Shown piece by piece: positions 1 to 10,157 of a DNA stretch of 64,000 nt. The notes under the pieces are model-generated. The model was not told the origin of the DNA, did no database searches, and saw only the letters and a program-made list of their open reading frames with translations. Each line of letters opens with the position of its first letter. Position 1 is the first letter of the stretch. The position numbers and the translations under genes were made by a program. This DNA is from CAYFPX01 sp964501915 (GTDB taxonomy: Bacteria; Myxococcota_A; UBA796; CAJQPC01). The stretch lies in contig CAZCVP010000003.1 of the NCBI GenBank assembly GCA_964501915.1, positions 32,590 to 96,589 of the forward strand, given 5' to 3'.

Positions 1-43
1 ATTGGACGGGTCACCAGCCCAGTCGGGCCACAACCAGGTCACA

Positions 44-727
44 TCACCCGCACCGCTTCTTCACCTCCGAGCCCGTCCACTCCACGCTGCTGACGACCAG
101 GCACCAGGAGTCGGCCATCGCCTCGTCCCGGACGGCGATGAAGCGTTCCGCCCTCGACTCATCCTTGGTGACCAGCGCACCATCCAGGGTTGGCATGCGA
201 CCGCCTTTCCCGACCCACGCCGCCGCCTGCCGGCAGTCTCCAGACCTGCTGGTCACCAGGATGTCTCCGCGGATCCGGAGGACATCGTCGAAGTTCAGTT
301 CCTCGGGGAGCCATGCGTAGAAGCGCGGGTCGCCGAAGCCGCGATCCCCCGCGATGATCACCCGGACGCCGGCCGGCACGGCATCGCCAAACCGGAGGAG
401 CAACTCGTCCTCGATGTCATTCCACTTGTCGACGAGCCCCTTGACGGCCGCCAGACCGCGCCCGATGGCGTGGATGCTGAGCGCCGCGCTCTGGAGAGTC
501 CCAGTCGTGGCGTTGGCGAGCGAAGCCACCCTGGCGGCGTGCATGTCCTGGCCGAAGAGCTCATCTACGAAGGCATGAGCCGGCTTGGGGGCCACCACCG
601 GCTTCTCTCGCCGCCTTCGGCTTCGCTGCTGCCGCCTGCTCGTGCTCTTCTTCCGCTTCTTGCTGCTCGCCATCGACCACCTCCCGGGACAGGTCGATGG
701 GTTCCCATTGACCGCTACCAGATCCAC
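44..727 (-). pseudogene. Decayed IS4-type transposase remnant
   Basis: The reading frame keeps two blocks typical of IS4-family DDE transposases. One is an N-terminal block containing SLANATTGTLQSAALSIHAIG. The other is a central block with AGDRGFGD (second catalytic Asp region), the RIRGDILV strand and MADSWCLVVSS, which resembles the family's MKEPWCLATS. The stretch between the two blocks, which should carry the first catalytic Asp (an ALDWTEFD-like segment), is missing. The frame stops right after the WCLVVSS block, so the C-terminal helix with the catalytic Glu is also gone. The first ~45 residues are a basic low-complexity leader that is not part of the family. The first Met of that leader run (MASSKKRK) is at 673. 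I saw no terminal inverted repeats. It is almost certainly an inactive insertion-sequence relic, although the frame remains open. The family call rests on recalled motifs. Confidence 0.7.
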
Positions 728-853
728 AAGGACGGTCGTCCGAGGCGCTCAGAAGACGAGGGGATCACTCAGGACGAGCACCCGCCGGGGGACTGGGGGA
801 GCTCGACGACGCCGGGACGCGAGGAACCCCGGTCCGGGGTTCACCGCACGCTG

Positions 854-1411
854 CTAGGACGGCCAACACCTCCGGTGGTGGTCGACGATCTGGCGCGCCG
901 ACTCGAGCCACTCCGTGGGCAGGTCGGGCAGCGGCGTGTCCTCGCCGAACACCCGGTCCGCGAACGGCCCCTCGGCGCTCAGCAGCCCGGCCGTGATCTC
1001 CTCGGGGAAGAAGGTCCGGGCCTCGGGATGGCCGAGGCGGGCCGCCGTGGCGATCGAGGCGATGGCCACCAGGTAGACCTGTCGCTCGGCGGTGTTCTCG
1101 GGGTCCGGCCCGGCGTCCAGGTAGAGGTTGGAAAAGCGCTCCCGGCCCCAGAGGTAGAGCGCCGGTGCATGGCCCGCGTCGGCGGCCTCGCGGACGGCCT
1201 GGAGCCCCCACAGGTAGTCCCAGCCCACCGGGTGCTCGCCGACCATCGACGCCGCGATGAGCGCCTCCCCCTCCGCCAGCCGAGCGACGGGGTCCGGCGC
1301 GCCCCGCGGGCAGTCCGGCGGCAGCGCGGGGCCCACCACAGGAGGAGCCTCGGCCCGGGCCGCACAGGCGACCAGCAGACCGAGGGCGGGACCCGCCAGC
1401 AGACGTGACAT
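854..1411 (-). CDS. Small exported protein with Sel1-like segment
   Basis: A 185-residue protein beginning MSRLLAGPALGLLVAC, which is a short signal peptide ending in a possible lipobox (Leu-Leu-Val-Ala-Cys16). The segment around residues 75-90 (AVREAADAGHAPALYLWG) resembles one Sel1/TPR-like repeat, with the usual small residues before an alanine-leucine helix. The rest is helical and rich in Ala and Glu. Nothing catalytic is visible. The gene lies between the transposase relic and a DUF2835 gene on the same strand, so it may share transcription with the latter. It is probably periplasmic or membrane-anchored. The function is unknown. Confidence 0.65.
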   Translation of the reverse strand: MSRLLAGPALGLLVACAARAEAPPVVGPALPPDCPRGAPDPVARLAEGEALIAASMVGEHPVGWDYLWGLQAVREAADAGHAPALYLWGRERFSNLYLDAGPDPENTAERQVYLVAIASIATAARLGHPEARTFFPEEITAGLLSAEGPFADRVFGEDTPLPDLPTEWLESARQIVDHHRRCWPS

Positions 1412-1460
1412 CGCGGCATCCTACCGCCACTTGCGCACCCCGACCGACACGGCCCGTCTC

Positions 1461-1679
1461 TCACCCCACGCGATCGAAGGCCACGAGCCGCCGCCGGTCA
1501 TCGGTCACGAGCCGAAAGGTGCCGAACACCCCGCTCGGCGTCACGTGCCGGCGCAACGCAGCAGCAGGGAAGGTGACGGTGCGGCCATCCACGCTCTCCG
1601 CGTGGACCTGTTGCGCCTCCCCCCGGTAGTACCTGAGCACCTCGTCCCGGGTCAGCCGGAGTCGCAGGGTGAGGGTCAT
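1461..1679 (-). CDS. DUF2835 family protein
   Basis: A 72-residue cytoplasmic protein. It matches the DUF2835 pattern as I recall it: an N-terminal strand, then a YYRGEAQQV motif (family: YYrGqaknV), a GRTVTFPAAALRRHVTPSGVFGTF core (family: G..iqFPa..LRpFvt.eGi.G.F) and a closing strand. The length equals the family norm of about 70. The function of DUF2835 is not known. The gene is divergent from the acyl-CoA ligase at 1811, with 131 bp between the two starts that must hold both promoters. No clear -35/-10 pair stands out there. Confidence 0.85.
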   Translation of the reverse strand: MTLTLRLRLTRDEVLRYYRGEAQQVHAESVDGRTVTFPAAALRRHVTPSGVFGTFRLVTDDRRRLVAFDRVG

Positions 1680-1810
1680 GCCCCTCTGTCGGCCGGCCGG
1701 ATCCGGTCCTTGAGGATCTCCACGCCGGCCCTGTGAGACCGAAACAGACGTTGGAGCGGCCCCGGAGGCCCGATCGGAATAGGAGCCGGTGTTCCGACAC
1801 GGAGGTCCAC

Positions 1811-3484
1811 ATGGCCGGCATCAGCAACGACCAGCTCCTGCTTCAGCGCTTCTACAACCACGCCAAGACCCGCCCCGGTGCGGTCTACATGCACCAGCCC
1901 CACGACGGCGGCCAGGTCACCACCTACTCCTGGGGCCAGGTGCTCGACCACGCCAGCCGCATGGCGAACCACCTCAAGGGCCTGGAGCTGGAGCCCCAGT
2001 CCCACGTCGCGATCATCTCCAAGAACTGTGCCCAGTTCATCATCGCCGACCTCGCCATCTGGATGGCCGGCCACGTCTCGGTCGCCCTCTACCCGACCCT
2101 GAACGAGGAGACGGTGGCCTACATCCTCGACCACAGCGACGCGAAGCTGGTCTTCGTCGGCAAGCTCGACACCTGGGACGAGGTCAAGAAGGGCGTGCCC
2201 GCCGACCTGCCCGCCATCGCCTTCCCCCAGGCCCCGCCCACCGACTACACCAAGTGGGACGACATCATCGCCAGCACCGAGCCCATCGAGGGCCAGCCGG
2301 TGCGCGACGCCGACGACCAGGCCCTGATCATCTACACCTCCGGCAGCACCGGTCAGCCCAAGGGCGTCATCCACAGCTTCCGCACGATCACCACCCCCAC
2401 GGTCGGCCTGGCGGAGATGCTGAACGTCAACCCGACGGACCGCACCCTGTCGTACCTGCCCCTGGCCCACGGCATGGACCGCTGGCTGTCCGAGTGCCTC
2501 TCGCTCTACGCCGGCGGCCAGATCTTCTTCGCCGAGAGCCTCAAGACCTTCGTGAAGGACCTCGCCCGGGCCCGCCCGACGCTGTTCGCCTCCGTGCCGC
2601 GGCTCTGGCTCAAGTTCCAGCTCGGCGTCTTCGCCAAGATGCCCAAGAAGAAGCTCGACACCTTCCTCAAGATCCCGATCCTCTCCGGCATCGTGAAGAA
2701 GAAGATCCTCGGCAACCTCGGGCTGGACTGCGTGCGCTTCGCCGGCAGCGGCTCGGCGCCGATCCCCGCCGAGCTGCTCGCCTGGTACCGCAACCTCGGC
2801 CTCGAGCTGCTCGAGGGCTACGGCATGAGCGAGAACTTCAACTACAGCCACATCACGATGCCCGGCAAGGGCCGCCCCGGCTACATCGGCCATCCCTACG
2901 CCGACGTCGACTGCCGGCTGTCCGAGTCCGGCGAGATCGAGGTCAAGAGCCCCGGCACGATGGTCGGCTACTACAAGGCCGACGACAAGACCGCCAAGGT
3001 GATGACCCCCGACGGCTACCTCAAGACCGGTGACCGCGGCGAGATCGACGACACCGGCCGCCTCCGCATCACCGGCCGGGTGAAGGAGCTCTTCAAGACC
3101 TCCAAGGGCAAGTACGTCGCCCCGGCCCCGATCGAGAACCTGATCAACATCGACACCAACGTCGAGCTCTCCCTGGTGGCCGGCAACGGCCAGCCCGCCA
3201 CCCACGCGGTCGTGCAGCTCGCCGAGGACCTGCTGCCGAAGCTCAAGGACGCGGCGGTCAAGGACCAGGTCACCAAGGCGCTGGAGGGCCTGCTCGATGA
3301 CGTCAACGACAAGATCGAGGCCTTCGAGAAGCTCGGCTTCATCGTGGTCGCCAAGCAGCCCTGGACCATCGAAGCCGGCCAGCTCACCCCCACCATGAAG
3401 ATCCGCCGCGGCGCCATCGAGAGCCTCTACGCGGACAACATGGAGGAGTGGTACGGCAAGGGCCAGAAGGTGATCTGGGAGTAG
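1811..3484 (+). CDS. Long-chain acyl-CoA synthetase (AMP-forming)
   Basis: A 557-residue ANL-superfamily adenylating enzyme that should activate a fatty acid to its acyl-CoA via an acyl-adenylate. The P-loop-like A3 motif YTSGSTGQPKG is near residues 174-184. A YGMSE motif (A5) lies at ~336, DGYLKTGD (A7) at ~400, and the C-terminal catalytic lysine is in PTMKIRR near residue 529. The order and spacing fit bacterial FadD/ACSBG-like enzymes. A longer in-frame start exists upstream at 1733, but a GGAGGT ribosome site at 1801-1806 just before ATG 1811 settles the start. The frame carries a large antisense ORF that is only a shadow of codon bias. Chain-length preference cannot be read from the sequence. 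Confidence 0.93.
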   Translation: MAGISNDQLLLQRFYNHAKTRPGAVYMHQPHDGGQVTTYSWGQVLDHASRMANHLKGLELEPQSHVAIISKNCAQFIIADLAIWMAGHVSVALYPTLNEETVAYILDHSDAKLVFVGKLDTWDEVKKGVPADLPAIAFPQAPPTDYTKWDDIIASTEPIEGQPVRDADDQALIIYTSGSTGQPKGVIHSFRTITTPTVGLAEMLNVNPTDRTLSYLPLAHGMDRWLSECLSLYAGGQIFFAESLKTFVKDLARARPTLFASVPRLWLKFQLGVFAKMPKKKLDTFLKIPILSGIVKKKILGNLGLDCVRFAGSGSAPIPAELLAWYRNLGLELLEGYGMSENFNYSHITMPGKGRPGYIGHPYADVDCRLSESGEIEVKSPGTMVGYYKADDKTAKVMTPDGYLKTGDRGEIDDTGRLRITGRVKELFKTSKGKYVAPAPIENLINIDTNVELSLVAGNGQPATHAVVQLAEDLLPKLKDAAVKDQVTKALEGLLDDVNDKIEAFEKLGFIVVAKQPWTIEAGQLTPTMKIRRGAIESLYADNMEEWYGKGQKVIWE

Positions 3485-3494
3485 GGTCCGCCGC

Positions 3495-3914
3495 TCAGGC
3501 CTCGGCCACCTCGCGAAGCGGACCGGGAACGTCTCCCAGGGCTCCGATCAGCTCCACCAGCCCCTGGAGACCTGCGGCCTGCCGGTCGTACTCCCAGCGC
3601 AGCAGGGCCAGGTGCCGGGCCAGCGCCGGCTCCAGCGTGGGGGGGATCTGTGCGAGAGCCTCGGCCCCGGCTCGCGCCAGCGCCGACCAGACCGCCGCGA
3701 CGTCCTCCCAGTCCAGCAGCAGATCCTCCAGGAGCCCACACACGACCTCCGGCTCCACCCCGGCCGCGGCCGGGTCGGTGAGCACCTCCCCGAGGTCTCT
3801 CACCTGGCGCCAGAACTCCCCCGCGACGGCCAGGTAGCGCTTCAGGGCCTCGTCGAAGGCCTCGAAGCACGACGTGGACAAGACGGCCAGGGCATCTCGG
3901 AGCGGATCACGCAC
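3495..3914 (-). CDS. Hypothetical helical protein
   Basis: A 139-residue acidic protein, rich in Ala and Leu, predicted by eye to be almost entirely alpha-helical. It has no signal peptide, membrane segment or recognisable motif. The start is a GTG at 3914. The gene is convergent with the acyl-CoA ligase, whose stop lies only 10 bp away. The codon pattern (third positions nearly all G/C in this frame) favours a real gene over the antisense ORFs. The function is unknown. Confidence 0.55.
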   Translation of the reverse strand: MRDPLRDALAVLSTSCFEAFDEALKRYLAVAGEFWRQVRDLGEVLTDPAAAGVEPEVVCGLLEDLLLDWEDVAAVWSALARAGAEALAQIPPTLEPALARHLALLRWEYDRQAAGLQGLVELIGALGDVPGPLREVAEA

Positions 3915-3974
3915 GCGAACCTCGGTGGACAGGTCGACTACGTCGCCGGGCCCTTGCGCATTTCACCCGGGCAG

Positions 3975-4709
3975 TCAGTCCCCGAGGGCCAGCCACCAGT
4001 CGACGAGCTCCGAGGCCTCCTGGGCGCTGACGCCGTGTCCGCCGGGGTAGATGCGCACCTCCGGTGCCGGGTAGCCCGCCGCCTCCACGGCCTCTGCGTG
4101 GCCGTAGATCTCCTCCGGTGTGCGCAGGGTGTCGTCCTCGCCGGTGGAGAACCAGCCCGCTGTGCGGTTGTCCCCCATGCCGGTCGGGAACACGCCCCCG
4201 TGGAGGGAGGCATAGGCGATGAAGCGGTCGTCGTTGGTGGCCATGTAGGGCGCGCTGCTGGCCCCTCCGGAGAACCCGGTCCCCAGCACCCGGCCCTCGT
4301 CGATGTCCAGGCCGAGCGCCTCCGCCTCGTCCAGCAGCGCCAGGGTGTGGAGCATGTCCTCGGTGACCTCGCCGGCGTCGCCCACCTCCCAGGTCCACTC
4401 CCCGCTGGGGGACTGGCGAGAGTCCGGGGCGACGATCGCGAAGGACTGCTCGGCGGCGAGCTGCCGGAATTGCACGACCTGCTGCGCCCCGTCGCCACCG
4501 GTGCCGTGGTAGCCGACCAGCACCGGCAGCGGACCCAGGTTCCAGCCCTCCGGCAGGTAGTAGGAGCCCGTGCGGCCGGCGGAATTGGTGGTCTCGAAGG
4601 TCCCCTCGAGCGCGGGCTCAGGGTCCGGCTCGGCGAAGGCCGTGTCCTCCGTCGCCGTGTCCTCCGGGGCCGGACAGCCGATGAAGGCCAGCAGTGCGAG
4701 GGTGGTCAT
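3975..4709 (-). CDS. Alpha/beta-hydrolase lipoprotein, esterase-like
   Basis: A 244-residue lipoprotein with a very short leader (MTTLALLAFIGC) and an acidic Thr/Asp linker (residues 13-35). An alpha/beta-hydrolase fold follows. YHGTGG is the oxyanion-hole region, GTGFSGGASS carries the nucleophile Ser (G-x-S-x-G as GFSGG), TGEDDTLRT probably carries the acid, and YPGGHGVS carries the catalytic His. The arrangement is like the polyhydroxybutyrate depolymerase / feruloyl esterase (LpqC-like) group. It probably acts outside the inner membrane on an ester substrate that cannot be named from sequence. It is divergent from the ferritin-like gene at 4751. Confidence 0.82.
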   Translation of the reverse strand: MTTLALLAFIGCPAPEDTATEDTAFAEPDPEPALEGTFETTNSAGRTGSYYLPEGWNLGPLPVLVGYHGTGGDGAQQVVQFRQLAAEQSFAIVAPDSRQSPSGEWTWEVGDAGEVTEDMLHTLALLDEAEALGLDIDEGRVLGTGFSGGASSAPYMATNDDRFIAYASLHGGVFPTGMGDNRTAGWFSTGEDDTLRTPEEIYGHAEAVEAAGYPAPEVRIYPGGHGVSAQEASELVDWWLALGD

Positions 4710-4750
4710 GTCCAGAGCGTACCGTCAGGGTGGTTAGGAGCCCACCCAGG

Positions 4751-5737
4751 ATGCGCCTGCTCCACCGACGACGACCGCGCCTGGCTGCCGAGCTGATCAC
4801 CGGTCACCGCACCGTGGACGAGGTCAAGACCGCGCGCCTGCTGGAGCGCCTCTACCACACCAGCCAGGATCGCTCCTGGGACGGTCGCCAGGTCCTCAGC
4901 GAGCTGCTGGAGCAGCACGGGGCCATCGACCTGCCACCCCAGCAGCGACGAGCCCTGGGGCGCCTGTTCACCATCGCCCTGGTCGGTGAGCTGGCCGCCT
5001 GGAAGGTGGCGGCGGCGATGGCGCTCGACCTGGACACGGTCGAAGCCCGCATGGCCGCCACCGCCCAGGCCCACGACGAGGCCCGGCACTTCTACGTGCT
5101 GCACGACTACCTGGGGCTGCTCGGCCACGAGCCGCAGCCCCTTCCCCCGGCCGTCGAGCGCGTCCTCGACGAGGTGCTCAACACCCGGGACCCCGTGCGC
5201 CGTGTGCTCGGCATGGAGCTGATGGTGGAGCCGGTGGCCCTCACGCTCTATGCCCTCGTGCGGGAGAGCGGCCTGGAGCCGATCCTGGTCGACCTGCTGG
5301 CCTGGTTCGAGCGGGACGGCACCAGCCACCTGGTGCTGGGTCAGCGGCTGGTGCCACAGCTCATGGAGGCCTCCAGTCCCGCGCGCCGCCTCCGTCTCTT
5401 CGCCTGGCACGCCCGCATGGCGATGCTCCAGCTCGACAGCATGGTGGAGGTCGCCGACGACCTGGCCACCCTCGGCTTCGACGTCCGCCAGGTGGTGCTG
5501 GAGGGTCAGCGCCGTCAGATGCAGGCCGCCCGGGAGCTCTTCCGCCTCGAAGGGGGGCCACTCCTCGGACAGGACGCACTGGTCAACCTCGTCGAGGCCC
5601 GGATCCAGTGGCACTGGCCCGAGCAGCAGGCCCCCGACGACCTCGGTCGACGGGTCCGCCGCGCCGTGAACGGCCTGGCCCGCGGCCCCGACCCGAGCCG
5701 GCGGGCGAGCCTCGTGGCGGCCCAGCCGAGCCTCTGA
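4751..5737 (+). CDS. Ferritin-like fold protein, probable diiron protein
   Basis: A 328-residue all-helical protein. The segment starting GELAAWK, followed ~30 residues later by AHDEARHF, gives the Glu...ExxH pattern of a ferritin/ribonucleotide-reductase-like diiron site. A second set of ligands could come from MELMVEP and the DGTSH stretch further on. This would suit an oxygen-activating or metal-storage role, but the substrate is unknown. A longer frame opens at 4694. ATG 4751 is preferred because the earlier part would overlap the divergent lipoprotein start at 4709, and TAGGAG lies upstream of 4751. The 3' end nearly touches the convergent S46 peptidase (3 bp gap). Confidence 0.7.
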   Translation: MRLLHRRRPRLAAELITGHRTVDEVKTARLLERLYHTSQDRSWDGRQVLSELLEQHGAIDLPPQQRRALGRLFTIALVGELAAWKVAAAMALDLDTVEARMAATAQAHDEARHFYVLHDYLGLLGHEPQPLPPAVERVLDEVLNTRDPVRRVLGMELMVEPVALTLYALVRESGLEPILVDLLAWFERDGTSHLVLGQRLVPQLMEASSPARRLRLFAWHARMAMLQLDSMVEVADDLATLGFDVRQVVLEGQRRQMQAARELFRLEGGPLLGQDALVNLVEARIQWHWPEQQAPDDLGRRVRRAVNGLARGPDPSRRASLVAAQPSL

Positions 5738-5740
5738 TCG

Positions 5741-7867
<2,127 letters not shown>

Positions 7868-7913
7868 GGATGTCCTCGCGAGCGCGCAGGGGATGGTACT
7901 GCTTCGAGCCCCC

Positions 7914-9464
7914 TCAGGTGACGAGGCAGCGCGGCAGCGCCTCTCGAAGCTGGCGACGTCCCCGCTCCGTGACCCGCGTTCCGACCAGCCTCAGGCTGCG
8001 CAGACCCGGGAGCAACCGCAGCGCCTTGGCCCCCTGGTCGCTCAGCCGGGTGCCCTCGAGGTTGAGGCTCTCGAGGTTGGAGAGCGTCATCAGGTGGCGC
8101 ATGCCCTTGTCGGTCACGTGGGTGTTGGCCAGGTCCAGCGTGCGCAGGGCGTAGAGGTTCCCGAGCACGGGCAGCCCGAAGTCGTCGACCCGCGTGCCCC
8201 CCAGCTCCAGGCGCTCCAGCCGGCTCGCGCCTCGCAGGTGGAGCAGCCCCCCTCCCGTGGCGCGGGTGTTGCGGAGGTCGAGGCGCTCCAGATCGGGGAG
8301 GTCCGAGAGGCGAGACAGCCCCAGGTCCCCCACCTCGGTGTCGCAGAGGTTGACGTCGCGGAGCTTGCCCAGGAAGGCGGCGAAGTCCATCGCCTCGTCG
8401 TCGACGGCCGTGTGGCTGAGGTCCAGGGTCTTGAGCCCCGGGCAGTGGGACAGGGCGCTCAGGCCACGTCCACCGACCTGAGTGTGTTCCAGGGTCAGGA
8501 CCTCCAGGTTGCTGAGAGCCGGGAGCAGCCCCACGCCCTTGTTCGTCACCCGGGTCCCGCCCAGGTAGAGCACCCGCAGGTTGCGCAGCGGACGCAGCGC
8601 GCCGACGCCGTCGTCGCCGACCTCGGTGCCCCCGAGGTGGAGGACCTGCAGTCGGCCGAGGTTCGCCAGGTACGCCAGCCCCCGATCCCCCACCTTGGCG
8701 TTGCACAGGGTCAGCTCGACCAGGCCCGCCAGGCGGGCGACCGCCATCAAGCCCTCCGCCGTGACGGTCTCGGGGAGCTCGAGGTGTTGGAGCAGGGGCT
8801 GGTGGACGAGGTAGCGGAGCCCCACGTCCGTGACCCTCGTGTCCTCGAGGTCCAGGCTCACCAGGGTGCCGAGCGCCGCGAGGTGCTTCAGGCCGGAGTC
8901 GCCCACGCGGGTCCCTTCCAGGCCCAGGAAGCGCAGGCCCGTCAGCCCGCCGAGGTGGACCATCGCCGAGTCCCCGACCCGGGACCAGCTCAGGTCGAGG
9001 AACTGGAGGTCCTGGAGCGGCTCGAGGTGGACGAGGCTGGTCGAGCGGACCTTGGTGCCCCCCAGGTCCAGCCGACGCAGGCGGCCGAGCCGGGTGAGAT
9101 GGGCCAGCCCCGACCCGTTGATGCGCGTGGCCCGCAGCACGAGCTTGCGCAGGTGGACCAGCGGCGCCAGCTCGGCCAGCTCCGCGTCCTGGATGTCCGT
9201 GCTCGCCAGGTTCAGGGTCTGGAGGTGCTGCAGCGAGCCCAGGCAGCGCAGCTTCTCCGGCGTGAGCATCATGCCCTGGAGCGTCAGGGCCTCCAGGCCG
9301 GGTAGCTGCCGGATGCCGTGCGAGAGCCCGTTCAGGGTCACGAAGGTCCCGGAGAGATCCAGCTCCCGCACGTCGGTGCGACCACGCAGGGCGATCAGCT
9401 TCGCGTCGGTGTTGCCGGGGCCCGAGAGATCGAGCCGCGGGGTCTGGATCCAGGCGGTGTTCAC
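7914..9464 (-). CDS. Leucine-rich-repeat protein
   Basis: About 516 residues made almost wholly of ~24-residue leucine-rich repeats of the form L..L.L..T.V.D.GL..L..L, about nineteen in all. The recurring T(R/x)V(T/G)D.GL signature is typical of bacterial LRR proteins predicted to fold into a solenoid for protein binding. There is no signal peptide, so it is probably cytoplasmic. An open frame extends to 9596, but the extra 44 residues are an out-of-frame reading of the upstream lipoprotein gene. GTG 9464, 10 bp after that gene's stop, is therefore chosen. The two genes are probably cotranscribed. The binding partner is unknown. Confidence 0.85.
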   Translation of the reverse strand: MNTAWIQTPRLDLSGPGNTDAKLIALRGRTDVRELDLSGTFVTLNGLSHGIRQLPGLEALTLQGMMLTPEKLRCLGSLQHLQTLNLASTDIQDAELAELAPLVHLRKLVLRATRINGSGLAHLTRLGRLRRLDLGGTKVRSTSLVHLEPLQDLQFLDLSWSRVGDSAMVHLGGLTGLRFLGLEGTRVGDSGLKHLAALGTLVSLDLEDTRVTDVGLRYLVHQPLLQHLELPETVTAEGLMAVARLAGLVELTLCNAKVGDRGLAYLANLGRLQVLHLGGTEVGDDGVGALRPLRNLRVLYLGGTRVTNKGVGLLPALSNLEVLTLEHTQVGGRGLSALSHCPGLKTLDLSHTAVDDEAMDFAAFLGKLRDVNLCDTEVGDLGLSRLSDLPDLERLDLRNTRATGGGLLHLRGASRLERLELGGTRVDDFGLPVLGNLYALRTLDLANTHVTDKGMRHLMTLSNLESLNLEGTRLSDQGAKALRLLPGLRSLRLVGTRVTERGRRQLREALPRCLVT

Positions 9465-9474
9465 GGATCTGGAC

Positions 9475-10119
9475 TTACCACCAGATGGCCGCGTCTTCGA
9501 ACCCCAGACCTTCGCAGGGGTCCACTTCGAACAGGATCGTGACCTCTCCGTAGGTCTGGCCGGTGACGTAGTCGGCCACCGTGGTGGTGAAGTCACCGCT
9601 GAAGGTCTGCTCGGTGAGGTCGTGGGTGAGCTCGGCGTCGCCCTGGTCGCTGGCGTAGCGGTCGAGGTGCTCCGGGCCGGCGTAGCTCATGCCGGTCTGG
9701 TGGCCGAAGCGCCCCTGGATCTCCCCGCTGCGGGCGTCGCGATCCCAGTCGGCGCCCGAGACGCGGAGCTCCGTGAAGCCGCCCTCCTGGACGAGGAACT
9801 CCAGCACGACCTGCCAGGACTCGGTCGGGAGGTGGGTGGCGAAGGCCTGTCGGGCCTCCGTCTCGAACTCCTCGGGGGTGAGCTCCTCGGCGGCGTAGGC
9901 CTCCTCCAGGGCGTCCTGGTCGGCGTGGTAGTCGAGCAGGGCCTGGCAGCCGTCCTCGAAGTCGGCCAGCACGACCCGGTACTGGGGGTGGACCGTGCCG
10001 TCGATGGAGACGTACTGGGTCCACCAGGCGCTGGCGATGGTGACCTCCGTGCCGTCGATGGCGCCGTCGATCTCGTTGATCGGCTCGCAGGCCGTGAGCA
10101 TGGCGAAGAGCGGGATCAC
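9475..10119 (-). CDS. Hypothetical lipoprotein
   Basis: About 214 residues. The leader reads VIPLFAMLTAC with GTG 10119 as start, another of this genome's very short lipoprotein leaders. ATG 10101 would leave only four residues before the Cys. The mature part is acidic with alternating strands and helices and no known motif. It lies 38 bp from, and divergent to, the first radical SAM gene at 10158, and directly upstream of the LRR gene with 10 bp between. Its start is uncertain. Confidence 0.65.
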   Translation of the reverse strand: MIPLFAMLTACEPINEIDGAIDGTEVTIASAWWTQYVSIDGTVHPQYRVVLADFEDGCQALLDYHADQDALEEAYAAEELTPEEFETEARQAFATHLPTESWQVVLEFLVQEGGFTELRVSGADWDRDARSGEIQGRFGHQTGMSYAGPEHLDRYASDQGDAELTHDLTEQTFSGDFTTTVADYVTGQTYGEVTILFEVDPCEGLGFEDAAIWW

Positions 10120-10157
10120 GCCGCCAACGTATCCCAGGAGGGTGGCATCATGCGCCC

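Noticed and set aside
1676..3205. Long antisense frame opposite the acyl-CoA ligase
   Set aside because: The sense protein has all ANL motifs. The antisense product is Val/Gly/Leu-rich low complexity, typical of a shadow frame.
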